DNA of 64,000 bases from Ectocarpus siliculosus (Eukaryota > Sar > Phaeophyceae > Ectocarpales > Ectocarpaceae): contig FN648557.1 of the NCBI GenBank assembly GCA_000310025.1, positions 93,560 through 157,559 of the forward strand, given 5' to 3'. Position numbers and translations under genes: made by a program. Under the pieces are notes generated by a model that was not told the origin of the DNA, ran no database searches, and saw only the letters and a list, made by a program, of their open reading frames with translations. Within the stretch, counting starts at the first letter, position 1, and each line of letters opens with the position of its first letter. Below, one piece after another: positions 10,067-21,400 of this stretch.

Positions 10067-10329
10067 GTCCGTTGTAGAACATTCTACAGTTTTGCACGAC
10101 CACAAAAATGTTGTTTCATTACATAGTGCGGTAACTCTCTAGATGGGCATTGAGTTCTGCGAAGGGCATTGGATCCAATATCCAAGGGTGCACACAAGTC
10201 ATCCCGCCCACGTAGGTACCCCGGGAGGGCCGAACAAAATTATCGTTTATTCCTATTGTGGGGCCAAGGGCTTAGAGCACACTCCACGCCAAGCTTGTTG
10301 TGGGGGACTCATCGTGCGCTAGGGTTAGG

Positions 10330-10660
10330 GTTGACGGTCCACTCATACTTAGAGCGGGTTGGAGCTGGCGGGTTGGAGGCTCCACAGGTGGCCAAAGTAC
10401 ACATTGGGGGTAGGTTGGGAGCACCCCCAATGTCGGGCAGGTTGTGGAGGGGGGTTGGGAGGCAGCCACAACCTTGGCCAGCCCTCTTGGTTGTACAAGG
10501 CTGGGTGCTGAAGGTTGGGAGGGCTGTCACAACCTTGGCCAGCCCTCCTGGTTGTACAAACACAGACCCAACAGGTTGGGAAGCAGCTACAACCTTAGGC
10601 CAGACCTCCTGGTGGTGAAAGCACCGAAGATACACAGGTTGGGAGGCCGTTGGCAACCGA
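10330..10660. repeat. Degenerate GGTTGGGA minisatellite
   Basis: AGGTTGGGA-type units recur every 60-75 bp with shared CACAACCTTGGCCAGCCCTC blocks near 10468 and 10528 and a diverged one near 10588. The inverse motif (CCCAACCT) builds the 72 bp minisatellite at 17.6 kb, so the two arrays may be related in opposite orientation. Long frames on both strands here reflect the repeat and are not genes. Confidence 0.6.
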
Positions 10661-11576
10661 TCCCGCCAGACAGATGGGAAGCTAGAGTGGGGTGTGTGCA
10701 TTCGAACCAGCGAGCCCCCTGTTGGTGGGTTTGCTATGTGTGTGGTGGTGTGTTGCGTTGTGGCCTGCGCACCCTCGTTTCCACACTGCACATGACGAGG
10801 CTTGACACAGGCGACCAGAGGCCGCAGCGTGCCAAGACGAATACGATTAGACTGGTGGCATTCCTTTCGTAACCAAGGCAACAGGCTACTATCTCTAGAT
10901 GCTCGGACTTCGGGCACGGCAGCCGCCGCGGCTAACCCGCCGCACTTGTGCTGCTAAGAGCGGCAAGACGAGCTTCTACACGGCGCGCGCGGACAAGAGA
11001 GAGCGACATGCCGGCAGCAGTTTCTGCTTAGGTAAGCAAAAGAAGGATGAATGAAGGGAAAGTTGTGCGTTGTGTATCCCTGTGTCCCCTGCGGGAGAGG
11101 CGCGAACTCAGCATTTAGTGTTGTTACATGTGCCCAGACACCAGCAGTTGGTCCTGCACACCCAATGGCTCTGAGCCTACTGCGCGCATGCAGCTCTTAC
11201 TCATCATGTACAACGGGGAATTGTCCCGAAGGCGTCAATCAGTGCCCAGCCTCATTAGACATTGTTTAGGGCGGGGGATGTACATGCTGCTGTAGGCACT
11301 TCGCCATTTCTCAACGGTTTTTTGCGGGGGTCGTGCTTGAAGTATTAGTATTTTTCATCAGTATTTTGTGAAAACGCGCATCTCGCCTATATAACGTGTC
11401 CACACACATGCCTAGCAGAGACCGCGTGAACCGTCCAGAGGCATCAGCCGACGCTCAGCCCTTAACACGCCCTGTTTTTTTTAGACAAATTGTAATTGTT
11501 CGATTGACACAGGGTCGTTCACACGTCCAATATTGTAAACATGCGTTCGTTTTGAAAGCAAGAATTGACTACCGTA
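10661..11576. other. No gene seen
   Basis: Open frames here lack splice support and protein-like composition. CTGCTGTAGGCA near 11285 is another copy of the dispersed ACTGCTGTA-like motif. Confidence 0.5.
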
Positions 11577-11788
11577 GGTTGCATAAGATACCACACCCCC
11601 CTTGACCGAATTTCGCACCTCTATTTTTCCCGACAAAGACAATGATATGCCAAAGTCAAACGATACATTTTTGGAAAGTTCTGGACTGGACAGTTCCAAT
11701 GCTACCATTTCCGGCACCGCCACCTCTTCTGCTGGGGAGTAAACAGGGTTTGGAAAATGGTCCAGGGGGCGTGATATCTTAAGCAACC
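11577..11788. mobile_element. MITE family member, inverted orientation (212 bp)
   Basis: The ends GGTTGCATAAGATACCACAC and, inverted, GGTTGCTTAAGATATCACGC enclose a core whose GCACCGCCACC reads as the reverse complement of the core in the other copies. Length and end structure match the copy at 8961. Confidence 0.75.
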
Positions 11789-14307
11789 AACTGCTGTGAG
11801 ACAGCAGTGGATTCGATTCTCCTCTGCGCCATCGTTTTCTTCCACCACCCTTTTTTTCTTTTTCTTTTCCTCGGGAAATTGATGTGCACTTTGGAATAGA
11901 AATATCGTTTGTTGGCCGTAAATACCGAGTAAGGCGGTTTCTCATGAGAACCACTTGCTACCCCTATTTTCATAACACTTTCTACCCCATACCATATATC
12001 ATGATCGGTCGGTTTGTGTTTTCTTGGATCTCTGCGCACTGGGTGACACAACAGCAATAGCAAAGCATGCGCCCATGTCTGTACGTATGTATGGTGCCTC
12101 ATGTGGGGTGGTTGTTACAGACCGTGAGGCGCGGGGAGGCTGAGAATTGAAGTTGGTGAGAGGGCCAACTGCTGTTCGAAGAAGACACCCCGCTCGAACA
12201 CACTCCGAACACACAGCTCGAACACAGCTAGTGACAAGTTATTTGCAACGTCACAGGTTTGGTTTCGTAGCGACCCCTCTTAACTGACCGAACCAACAGA
12301 TACCACAATGCCACCCGCCCGTAGCTGCGTATATGGTGCTTCTTGTGCTGTGGTTTTCAGAGGCCGTGACGGGCTGGGGGCTGAGCAACGAAGTTGGCGA
12401 GGGTCGACTGCTGTTCGAAAAATGGATTGCCGCTCACTGCTGTACATATTTATTTCTTGCCATTTCACCATTGGCGTTGTAGTTATCCTCCACTGAACAA
12501 GCCAACAGCAACGACGCAGTCCCTCCGATAGAGAGCGGCCTGATGGAGCTCACATCCTCGCAAGTTTCAGCAGGAGGGTGATCTAGCGAGCAAGAAATTG
12601 AAGACTTTGTCCATCAATGTGTGTGTTGGGATGATGCTGCGTCTGTTTGCGGGTCTTTTCTTTGCAAGTCTGAACAAGCGGTGCTGCGTGAGCTGGCCAA
12701 CATTTCGCTTTGAGCGCACCTCGCCACACAGCAACCAAATATCAACGGCTGAGATGGCAGCACAGTGCTCCGAGGGTTGCTACGACCAACTTGCTGCGCA
12801 ATCGATGTTTATTTCCGTGTGGTGTGCATTTCCAAACGCAATAAACAAACGCGCCATCGGATCAAAAAAAACTTCGTCACTTCCGAACGCATGGCCGCTT
12901 GAAACGAAGTCGAAAATCTTCAGCCGGAACCAAATTTGTAATTTCTAGTCCTACAGTGTATAAGAAACGTTTTATTGTCCGATTTCATAAATTACTCTTT
13001 TTTCCCGAGAAAAACGATAAATTACGAACAGCCTAAACCCCTGAAAACAAGGCGTGTCAGAGATCGGAACGTTTATATTTTTATCTCAAGACAGCAACAA
13101 CAGCATGAAGAAAGGCGGTCGCAGTGGGTGCCCCCAAGTGTGGCGAAGGGGCCAACAGCAAAAGCAAATGGTACAGACATTAGCACATTCATTCCCTTTG
13201 ACTATTGCGTTTTGCTGAACGGGTAGTCTTTCAGTGATTGTATGCATAACTGGTATGTAGCTTTCTAGGAACTGACGAACCGGATAGCAGTATAGATGAA
13301 ATTATCTTCCGGTACGTACAGCACTTCATGTTACGCAAATTCTCGACCGAATGAAGCCGCGCCACCGATGAGAAATGGAGAGGGCACCAGTAGTGTGCAT
13401 AGCAGAGCAGAGGGGTATACATGTGCGTCGTTCACATGTTGCGTCTCACGCACTTTTTGTCCCCCCCCGCCCTGTATCGTAGTAGGTGGAGACGGCCATG
13501 AGCGGGCTCGGTACCGAAATGTTCTCAAAGGTTCTAGGGCCATCCAAGCAAGGCATTTCCCGGGGCGGAGGGCGAGACCATGCAGAGCGTGAGCTTCGAC
13601 CAGGTCGACTGATGCAAGCGCACCGCCACATATTTCAGGTACGGTCGGGTTATTAAGTGAACTCCCTGCGGTAAATGCGAGATATATTTCAGAAGTGGTG
13701 CCCTGTGGTTTGAAAAACAACGTGTATGATGGTAAGTTCATGTCGCAACCCCCCTACACCTCTGTCCACCGGGAACAGATAGAGGTCTGCTACTGCACCT
13801 GCTGTCAGAGTCGTGCATAACATCGCCGATCACTCCGGCATAGGTCCACTCACGTTTTCAGTACATCCGCTCCTATTTGAATGTGAACGGAAGGAGCGAC
13901 GAATTCCTTCTTTCGAACGCTGTTCATTCGTTCATTCATGAGCAGAATGGGAAGGAACGGGGGGACGTGCAGGCAACAATCCTCGCGATTCATTGCTTGT
14001 GGAAGGGGTAGAGACTTTTTGACGCACACGTACCACTACTTGTGTTGGTTTGAGGGGCTCGCATGCTGCAGCGTTAGCCTGTCGTGCAGGATAGAGGTGA
14101 GCGCACGGTGAGCGATAGTGCGCATCTACCAAACATGTCATGGTGCCACGCAACAGGACCGGGGGCAATGAGTGTTTGTCCTTACAATCTTCAGGCCGCT
14201 TCCGTGATAATAATGCTTGAATTTTGGAATCGCCACGTACGTTTTGAAAACGAGGATAACTGCTGGAGTCCATCTTCGCCCTGCTGCCTGCTGCTTTCAG
14301 CAGTAAG
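11789..14307. other. Mostly non-coding; diverged ~110 bp duplication
   Basis: Segments 12072-12185 and 12313-12425 are related (TATGGTGCYTC, GGCTGAG, GAAGTTGG, CTGCTGTTCGAA) at roughly 70% identity by eye, about 240 bp apart. The frame at 12598-12948 starts with a hydrophobic segment but has no other support. Minus-strand frames at 13331-13741 and 13932-14327 look only weakly protein-like. No gene is claimed. Confidence 0.45.
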
Positions 14308-15170
14308 TCCACACTATCTACTGTCAACCTTGCTCTGGTGCATCCATCCAGCCCCCGCTAAGCACCACCTCGCCCCCCTCACGGCATGGATTGATCCCTT
14401 TCGAAGATACTCGAGAAGTGCATCCTCGCGGATGTCGTCAAGACGAGGATGGGCACTCCAGGGCACACTTCGCCAACAAGAGTGACCCCGACCATGACGG
14501 TATACCGTACCTTCCCGATGTGCCACCCTTTATTCGAAAAGGCGTTGCTGGGAAGTATGGCGGCGGCGACCAAACGTTGGACGTCATCCGGGACATGTAC
14601 GTTGCCTTTGTGTCGATATGTGATCTACTGTAAGCTCTGCAAGGCTGGCCCTTCGTTGTATTTAGTTTATTCGTCTAACCCTGTCTCCCGTGGCATACTA
14701 TCAACTGTTTGTCAGGCTGATGAGCGCTCATTGGGCGTGCGAGCTGAAAGTCCAACACTTTCAATTGTTTTGTTCCTGTCGCGTTTCCAGCCTTTTCATT
14801 GGTTTTACCGCAGTTTCAGTGCGCCCTGGCGTTCCTGCGAGTCGACGCGAAGGTGGTTTGGCGCAAGCTATTAACGAGATGAACCCCTCGGCGTCAGACA
14901 AGCTGACATTTGAATGAAACGCTCTTTGTTCTTTGTTTCGTGTCTCAGGTTCTAGGAGAGCTTCATGCAGTTCGGCTAAAATACACATGGGCGATCCCCT
15001 CCGCCGAGAGTATTGATCAGCAGGACGACGCTAAGCGCTACCTCAAGCCGTGCTTCTTGGAGGACGAGGGCCTGGAGGTGGCGAAGGTGACCCCGGGGTG
15101 GATAAAGATGGGGGCGGAGGGGAAGCTAAGGATGGAGACGGGGATGGTTTTTCATCTCCGAGCCAGATAA
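14308..15170 (+). CDS. Candidate two-exon gene fragment, unknown function
   Basis: The first block (about 14308-14599) encodes a soluble, charged segment with PFEDTREVHPRGCRQDEDGH and IPYLPDVPPFIRKGVAGKYG. The second exon begins after a CGTGTCTCAG acceptor at 14949 and runs to TAA at 15168-15170, encoding LGELHAVRLKYTWAIPSAES, KRYLKPCFLEDEGLEVAKV and a Met/Gly-rich end. Joining after GACATGTAC keeps the frame but uses a weak donor. The true donor may be GTACGT at 14597 with another exon between. No start codon was identified and no family recognised. Confidence 0.45.
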
Positions 15171-15383
15171 GCGATGGTCCTGACGACAACGCTGGCCCCA
15201 AAGCCTCGGCGCACGCCTAACCCGTGTTGACAAGGTGTGTCGTGCCTCTCTTCCTCTTTCTCTGCCTGAAACGGTGTTGGATACTTGCGTTTTTCTTGTC
15301 GTGCAATCGTTATGCCCGGGGTTCCCTTCGATATACTCTTCTCCATGCCAGCGTGTCCGTTAGCCACTCCTGATGTTGAAATT

Positions 15384-16270
15384 TAGGGGGATTGACAAAA
15401 TGGGGTATACCCCGCGTGTTTAGGCATAAAATGGGGTATCCTTTTTTTCGGTGTGGGGCGCAACGCCTGACGCAGGGTAGCCGCCTTCTAATGCTTCAGC
15501 CCCATGCACCACGTCCTCAGGAAGGACGCCCAGCTTTTCGTTTTTTTCACCGTCAGGAACAGGGTTAACTAGGGCCTGGAAGAGGGGAGCTTATTGGAGG
15601 ACCCCATTTTGTCCACGAAACCGTGGGGTACACCCCCCTGTCTGCTAAAAGTTTATCTAGTACGCCATTCTGTTCACAAACATATCCCATAGTGTTCAAG
15701 GCATATCCCTTTTTGTTCAGTGGTGACACTCCTGCGGACTGCCAAAATGTCAACCAACAACCAACAGCATACTACCATACATATAGGCGTGGTTGGGGTA
15801 TGGTGGTCTGCGGTGCAACACGCGGGCTTTGTTGTCGTCTGCGGCGCGGCAGGGAGACAGAAAGTACAGAGATATGGTGCGGTCTGCGGTTGGTTGTTGG
15901 TTGACGTTTTGGCAGTCCGCGGGAGGGTTACCACTGAACAATAAGGGATATGCCTTGAACACTATAGGATATGTTTGTGAACAGAATGGCGTACTAGATA
16001 AACTTTTAGCAGACAGGGGGGTGTACCCCACGGTTTCGTGGACAAAATGGGGTCCTCCAATAAGCTCCCCTCTTCCAGGCCTTAGTTAACCCTGTTCCTG
16101 ACAGTGAAAGAAAACGAAAAGCTGGGCGTCCTTCCTGAGGACGTGGTGCATGGGGCTGAAGCATTAGAAGGCGGCTACCCTGCGTCAGGCGTTGCGCCCC
16201 ACATCGAGAAAAGGGATCCCCCATTTTGTGCCTGAACACGCGGGTATACCCCATTTTGTCAATTCCCCTT
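15384..16270. mobile_element. Foldback element with ~380 bp inverted arms
   Basis: The left arm (15384-15765) is repeated in inverse orientation at 15889-16270 at roughly 90-95% identity by eye, separated by ~120 bp of different sequence. The outer ends read GGGGGATTGACAAAATGGGG and its inverse. Each arm carries three ACAAAATGGGG-like motifs (near 15395, 15428 and, inverted, 15602, and the mirror positions). No transposase frame was recognised. Long open frames are mirror images of each other, such as one containing GYTPLSAKSLSSTPFCSQTY, and follow from the symmetry. Confidence 0.85.
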
Positions 16271-17470
16271 GAATTTACCTCGTCTCTGGCGTATTCTACG
16301 ACCTGCGGTTAAGCTGTGGGTTTTGTTCCAACCCCCCATGCCTGGTTTTAATTAGTGTTGTTGACAATGCATATCTGCACCCCCATTCATCGACGGCCCA
16401 CGTTTACTCTCCTCTCACACTTAATATTGTTTCGCTGCTGATCGGCAAACCCCACGTGTAGTCGACGGGATCTCCGCTTCAACGCCGTTCGACGCGTTTT
16501 CCCGGGTCCTCTCTTCCACAACGGGCCGGAGTGTTGAACGAGAAGGCGGAAAATTTTCCTTCCCGCTCGCATTGGCTCTGTTTGCGTTTGAATCAAGAAT
16601 GCTGTGAGGTGCTTAGTGCTCTCGGGAAGGTTTTTTACAGTGTCTCCAAGTGCGTCTGGAATCTATCGCTGCGGCGGCCTCTTGCCTTCAGTCGTTGCCG
16701 TCATGCTTCTTTCTTGTCCCTCGTGGGGAAGGCCATCTTGGAGGTGTTTTTTTGTGGTGTTTGGAGGGTAGAGACGTCTCTCTCTGCAGTCCCTGCAGTA
16801 TGCCTTTATTTTGTTCTCGGGCAGTGACATTTCTTCGTGTCTAGAACTATGACTTCGGGGGCGGCGAGAGAGGCGGTGCTTTATTTTCTGACATCGAATG
16901 GGTCTTTTGGACAAGTGTATTGGGGGAGCCCGCTTTCGCTACGTGTGACTGTTGTCTCCGCTTCGTCGTCTATCCGTCGTCAACACTCAATGGTATTGCT
17001 TTCTTGCGGATCATCTCCATGGTCAACGTTGGCGGGTGGTGCAGGGAAAAATTCAACAAGGATAGGAACCATATATATGTTGGATACTGCTGGGGCTTTC
17101 GGGGCGGCGGGAGGGGGAATTCTTTGTTTAGTGTCGGGAGAAGGCAGTCGTTTCTACGAGTGCATGTGCATTGGGAAAACGCGCCGTCAGTACGTGTAGC
17201 TGTTGTCCCCGATTGAGTCGTCTTTCCCTCACCTTAAGACAACGATTATATAGTGTTGCATGCGCGGATCATCTCCATGATCGACGTCGCTGGCGGAAGT
17301 TAAACAAAAACGATTCTTGGATTAATTTATTTTTTATTTTTGGTTCTCGCTTAGGGTTCATGCAACTCCAGAGTTGTCGACAACGGGTTCGAGATGATGA
17401 GTCGCGATACTGTTCCGATACCCGCATCGAAAAAATTCTTGGGGAAAAAAAGGGAGGAAAAAAAAAAAGG
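16271..17470. other. Non-coding; diverged ~255 bp direct duplication
   Basis: Around 16940-17060 and 17191-17310 the same landmarks recur in order (TACGTGTGACTGTTGTC versus TACGTGTAGCTGTTGTC; GCGGATCATCTCCATG in both), showing an old tandem duplication. Open frames follow from this duplication. No exon is supported. Confidence 0.5.
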
Positions 17471-17568
17471 TCATGATGGGGTATTGAACCCACATTGTTG
17501 TTGCTGAGTAGCAATGCTGCTGTTGCCTCCGACAACCCAGGCAACCGGCTTGTACACCGCAGTGCGCC

Positions 17569-17950
17569 AACCTCCACAAAAAGGCACACCTTGCACCAGC
17601 ATCGGCAACCTGTCCGCGTACCAGGTTGTAGACCGTGCCCCAACCTCCACAAAAAGGTACACCTTGCACCAACTTCGGCAACCTGTCCGCGTACCAGGTT
17701 GTAGACAGTGCCCCAACCTCCACAAAAAGGCACACCTTGCGCACCATCCCCAACCTACCCACCAACCGGCTTGTAGACAGTCCACCAACCTCCACAAAAA
17801 GTACACCTTGCAACAGCATCGGCAACCTGTCCGCGTACCAGGTTGTGGACAGTCCGCCAACCTCCAAAAAAGGCACACCTTGCGAATCATCCCCAACCAA
17901 CCCACCAACGGCCTTGTAGACTACGCCCCAACCTCCAAGAAAAGTCCAGG
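17569..17950. repeat. 72 bp minisatellite, about six units
   Basis: CCAACCTCCACAAAAAGG-type blocks recur at about 17571, 17641, 17714, 17786, 17857 and 17929, alternating with CTGTCCGCGTACCAGGTTGT blocks. The 72 bp period is a multiple of three, so both strands show long repetitive frames (for example minus-strand VEVGGLSTTWYADRLP). These are not interpreted as genes. Confidence 0.85.
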
Positions 17951-18429
17951 TTGCCCAATCTGGCCATCTCATCATTGCAAGAATTACCCAAGATCAGCAG
18001 GTTGCGATCGGTGCCCAATGTTTTTTTTTCGAGGTTGCCCAATGTGCCTCTACAAGGCGGTACTTTGGCCACCTGTGTCTCTTGATGTACGCACCCGTTT
18101 CGTGTGATCATGGCCTTGGGGTTCGCAAGAGAGATCTGTACAGCTCGCGCATGGGGTACCCGGACAAATAGTCTACCGGTTCCCCCTCCTACCGCCCAAA
18201 ACATCCCAAAGAAGAACTTGGGTACACTGGTATCGAAGACAGTCTCATTTTTTGGGCATCCTTGCAATATCCCAAAAACGAAATGGAGTAATTTACACAA
18301 GATATTGCTCTAATGGTGGAGGCCGACATTTGGGTGACCCCAAGTCGTTATTGTTGCCTCAATAGCACGTCATAACAGCATATCGCCTCCTCTTGTTTGC
18401 TTTGTTCGTTCTTAAACCTGTTCCATACT

Positions 18430-21400
18430 ATGGAGGGCGGACGCCGTATCGACGAACTTGCCACTATGGTGCTATCGAAGGTGTTACGCACGTCTTTTGA
18501 GGCTCGCCACGTTGAGCCGGATGGCAACTGCTGGTGGAGGTCGTTGTCGTTGAGCTTCTTCGGCAGCGATTTCTTCTGGCTGCAGCTGAAGCTTGTTTCG
18601 CTGGTCCATGCGGCTGCAATCGTAGACCAGATCTCTCTGCTCGTCCCTGAAGGCAAGATAGACCACGACATATTTGTTGAGCACTCGCAAGATGCCTACG
18701 TGGTGTACGGCGACGGAAGCATGAAATTCATACAAGCCAACATTTGCAGAGACAAGATGGTCATGGCTTCGATCGCAAGACTGTGCAAGCCCGGGGCTTT
18801 TGCGGGTGCCGTAGCATGGGTTGCGGTTTCCGAGGCATTGGGCGTTCCGGTGAACGTGATTCACCCCATGGACATTAGGGCGAGGAAGAGGATGGACTTG
18901 AAGCTTGTCAAAGATGGCGCGGGGCAGGAGGTGGATGGGGAGGGATATCAATGGAGTTACTCCCACCGCCCACAGACGACCCACTTGTGGCTTCTGCCTG
19001 ACGCCGGAGGAAAGGCTCGTGAAGAAGTGAACATCATCATGGTGAAAATTTCCCCGGCCCTGGACAACCCCACCGAAGAGCAACTGCAAGCTGTGGGCGA
19101 GGTGCAGTACGACGCTCCAAACATCGACGATACGACCGACCATTTTGCGGCCGTTGTGGTGAAGGATGGCACCACACTGCTGTGCCCCATACATTTGATT
19201 GCTCCCCGGCAGAGAGCAGCCGACGACGCGAGTGGTAAGGAGGACTACGACAAGCGGGTTCTTGCATGCAAGGAACGACAGGCCGTTCGAGAACGACAAG
19301 CCGCTGTTGTGCAAGCCGGCAGTGACACGGTGGCGGCTGACACGACGGCTCCAAGGGCGGTGGCGGCGGAGGTGGTGGCGGCGGAGGTGGTGGTTGCGTT
19401 GTTGGCGGTGTTGGTGTGCAGGACGCCAAGCGAGAACAGCAGTTCCGCTAGAGTAAGAAGCAGCAAGGTGCAGTACGCTCGCATCCTCATCCAGATGACG
19501 GATGGTCCGGAGAAGCAGCCACCCAGCCGTTGCGACCCCTTCTTACTGCCGCCCCTTCTGCTCCTGCTTCTCACTTCCTTTCTGGGGTGCCGCTCTGCAC
19601 GATCTGCACATCGGTCGTCGAAGGGAATCGTTGCCCGAACATACNNNNNNNNNNNNNNNNNNNNNNNNNNNNNNNNNNNNNNNNNNNNNNNNNNNNNNNN
19701 NNNNNNNNNNNNNNNNNNNNNNNNNNNNNNNNNNNNNNNNNNNNAAGGCCGAAGGAGGAAAAGACACCTGGCGCGTGATGGAGAACGTGTTGCGAGAAGG
19801 GCTGGCGCCTGGTGCCCGTGGACCGAAGATGACGAGGTGGGTTTATTTTTGGCAGTAAATGTGAAGTCTAAATTGAGGATGCCTTCCTTTGTTGATCGGG
19901 CAGCGATGCTGTTCAATGACATAACATTCAGCCCCGACATCAAATTGGGGATGGGCCACGATGCGCGAGCCCGAGCGGTGATCAACGCGTAGGTGAGAAG
20001 AGACACGGTGCATTTGGTTTCTCGTAACCCTGCAAGCAAACGATGAGCATCGGCGGCAAGAAGAATGAACTGTGACGAGAAATGTGGCGCCATTGGCCGA
20101 GTTACTTCCTTTCACTGTAAATTTGGGGTGTGCGGGAGGCAATGCTACGCTCCCTCTTTTCCCAGCGGTCGATTTATGTTATTTTTTGCTGCCACTCCCT
20201 CTAACGTGCACGGGCCCTACCACCGCCCCGCCCCGCCCACCTTCAAACCAGTGGATAAACCCGAACTTTCTTGGTAGGGAAAACAGAAGGCTCGGCAAGC
20301 AGAGGCCAGGAGGACATTCCGGCGATCCTAGCTCGGACGGTGACAGCGGCGCGAACGGTGCCGGCTGCGGACAGAGTGGGGGGGGGCGTGGTAGCGGAGC
20401 AGCCGGTATCGGCATGGAGGGCGACGGCAGAGACGCTGATGGGAATGGGCATGGAAACCGTGGTGGAGGCGGTGGGGCCGGGAGTGGAGGCGGGGGCGCC
20501 GGGGGTGGAGGCGGGGGGTTTGACCCTTGCCAACATGTGTCGATACTCGGCGAATGCCCTGGGTACACCTGCGAATTCGCGAACGACCTGACTCACGAGT
20601 GCCTTAGAGGCAACTGTGCGTGCATGCATTGTCATGTGCTTGTGGAGGATCACGCGCAAAGGGAACGCGAGAAAGCTGAGGGTAGGCGGGAGTGGCAAGC
20701 TAGGGGTAGGGAGGCGTAGCAGCGGCGGCGGTCACTGGAGGAGCAAGCGAGGCAGGTGAGGGTGCAGGAGTGGTTTCAGCAGCGGCAACAACAACAACAG
20801 CAACAGCGCCACTCAGGCCAGAGATTTGGTGGGGCGTCAGGTGGGAGTAGGGTAGGGCCAGTCAGGGGCTCCGCGGGTGCTGTTCGGGGAGAACGTCGAG
20901 GACAAAGAGGGCGAGGGGGTGGAGCAGCAGGGCGTCATGTCCATATACAGCCCCAGCCAATGCCGGCCCACCCGGTGCCCACTGCCAGGAGGACCATTCC
21001 CGCCCCCCAAATACCCGACGGTATGAGACCGCTCGAGCGCTGCTGGAGCTGTGGGGGGAAGAAGACAAAAAAGTACGCCGACCCTCTGATGATTTGCGCG
21101 TCAAGTACGTGTGACTCTAGAGCACGGAAAACGCTGAGGTGGATATATCGGCGCCCGGCATGCGCCACTAGAATCACCACCCCTACGTTTGAGTGCTGTT
21201 ACTGTGCTAGAACCAGAGATGCCACGGCAGCGAAGGACTGCGATTGTCACACGTGAGTCGGTATTGGGTGGGTGTTGTCGGTATTCAACAGATGTTCGGG
21301 CTCACTGGCGGCACCTGGCTACACTCACCCCTGAATACAGGTTATCACGTGTCTTTTACTTTGTGGGATGCAGCCGGTACTGTTTGTCCGCAAGAGGAAC

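Noticed and set aside
10309-10917. 202-codon minus-strand frame
   Set aside because: It overlaps the GGTTGGGA minisatellite, has no motif, and the plus strand is open as well.
11481-11954. 157-codon minus-strand frame
   Set aside because: It runs through the whole MITE at 11577-11788 and has no conserved motif.
17475-17560. tRNA-like element with GGGTTCAATACCCC on the minus strand
   Set aside because: The T-arm is plausible but the acceptor strand does not pair with any upstream 7-mer and the other arms do not fold.
17569-17950. CRISPR-like array (regular repeats and spacers)
   Set aside because: Both alternating blocks are themselves repeated, the context is eukaryotic and there are no cas genes. 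It is a minisatellite.
17358-17975. 205-codon minus-strand frame with repeats (VEVGGLSTTWYADRLP)
   Set aside because: It is the translation of the 72 bp minisatellite; both strands and several frames are equally open.
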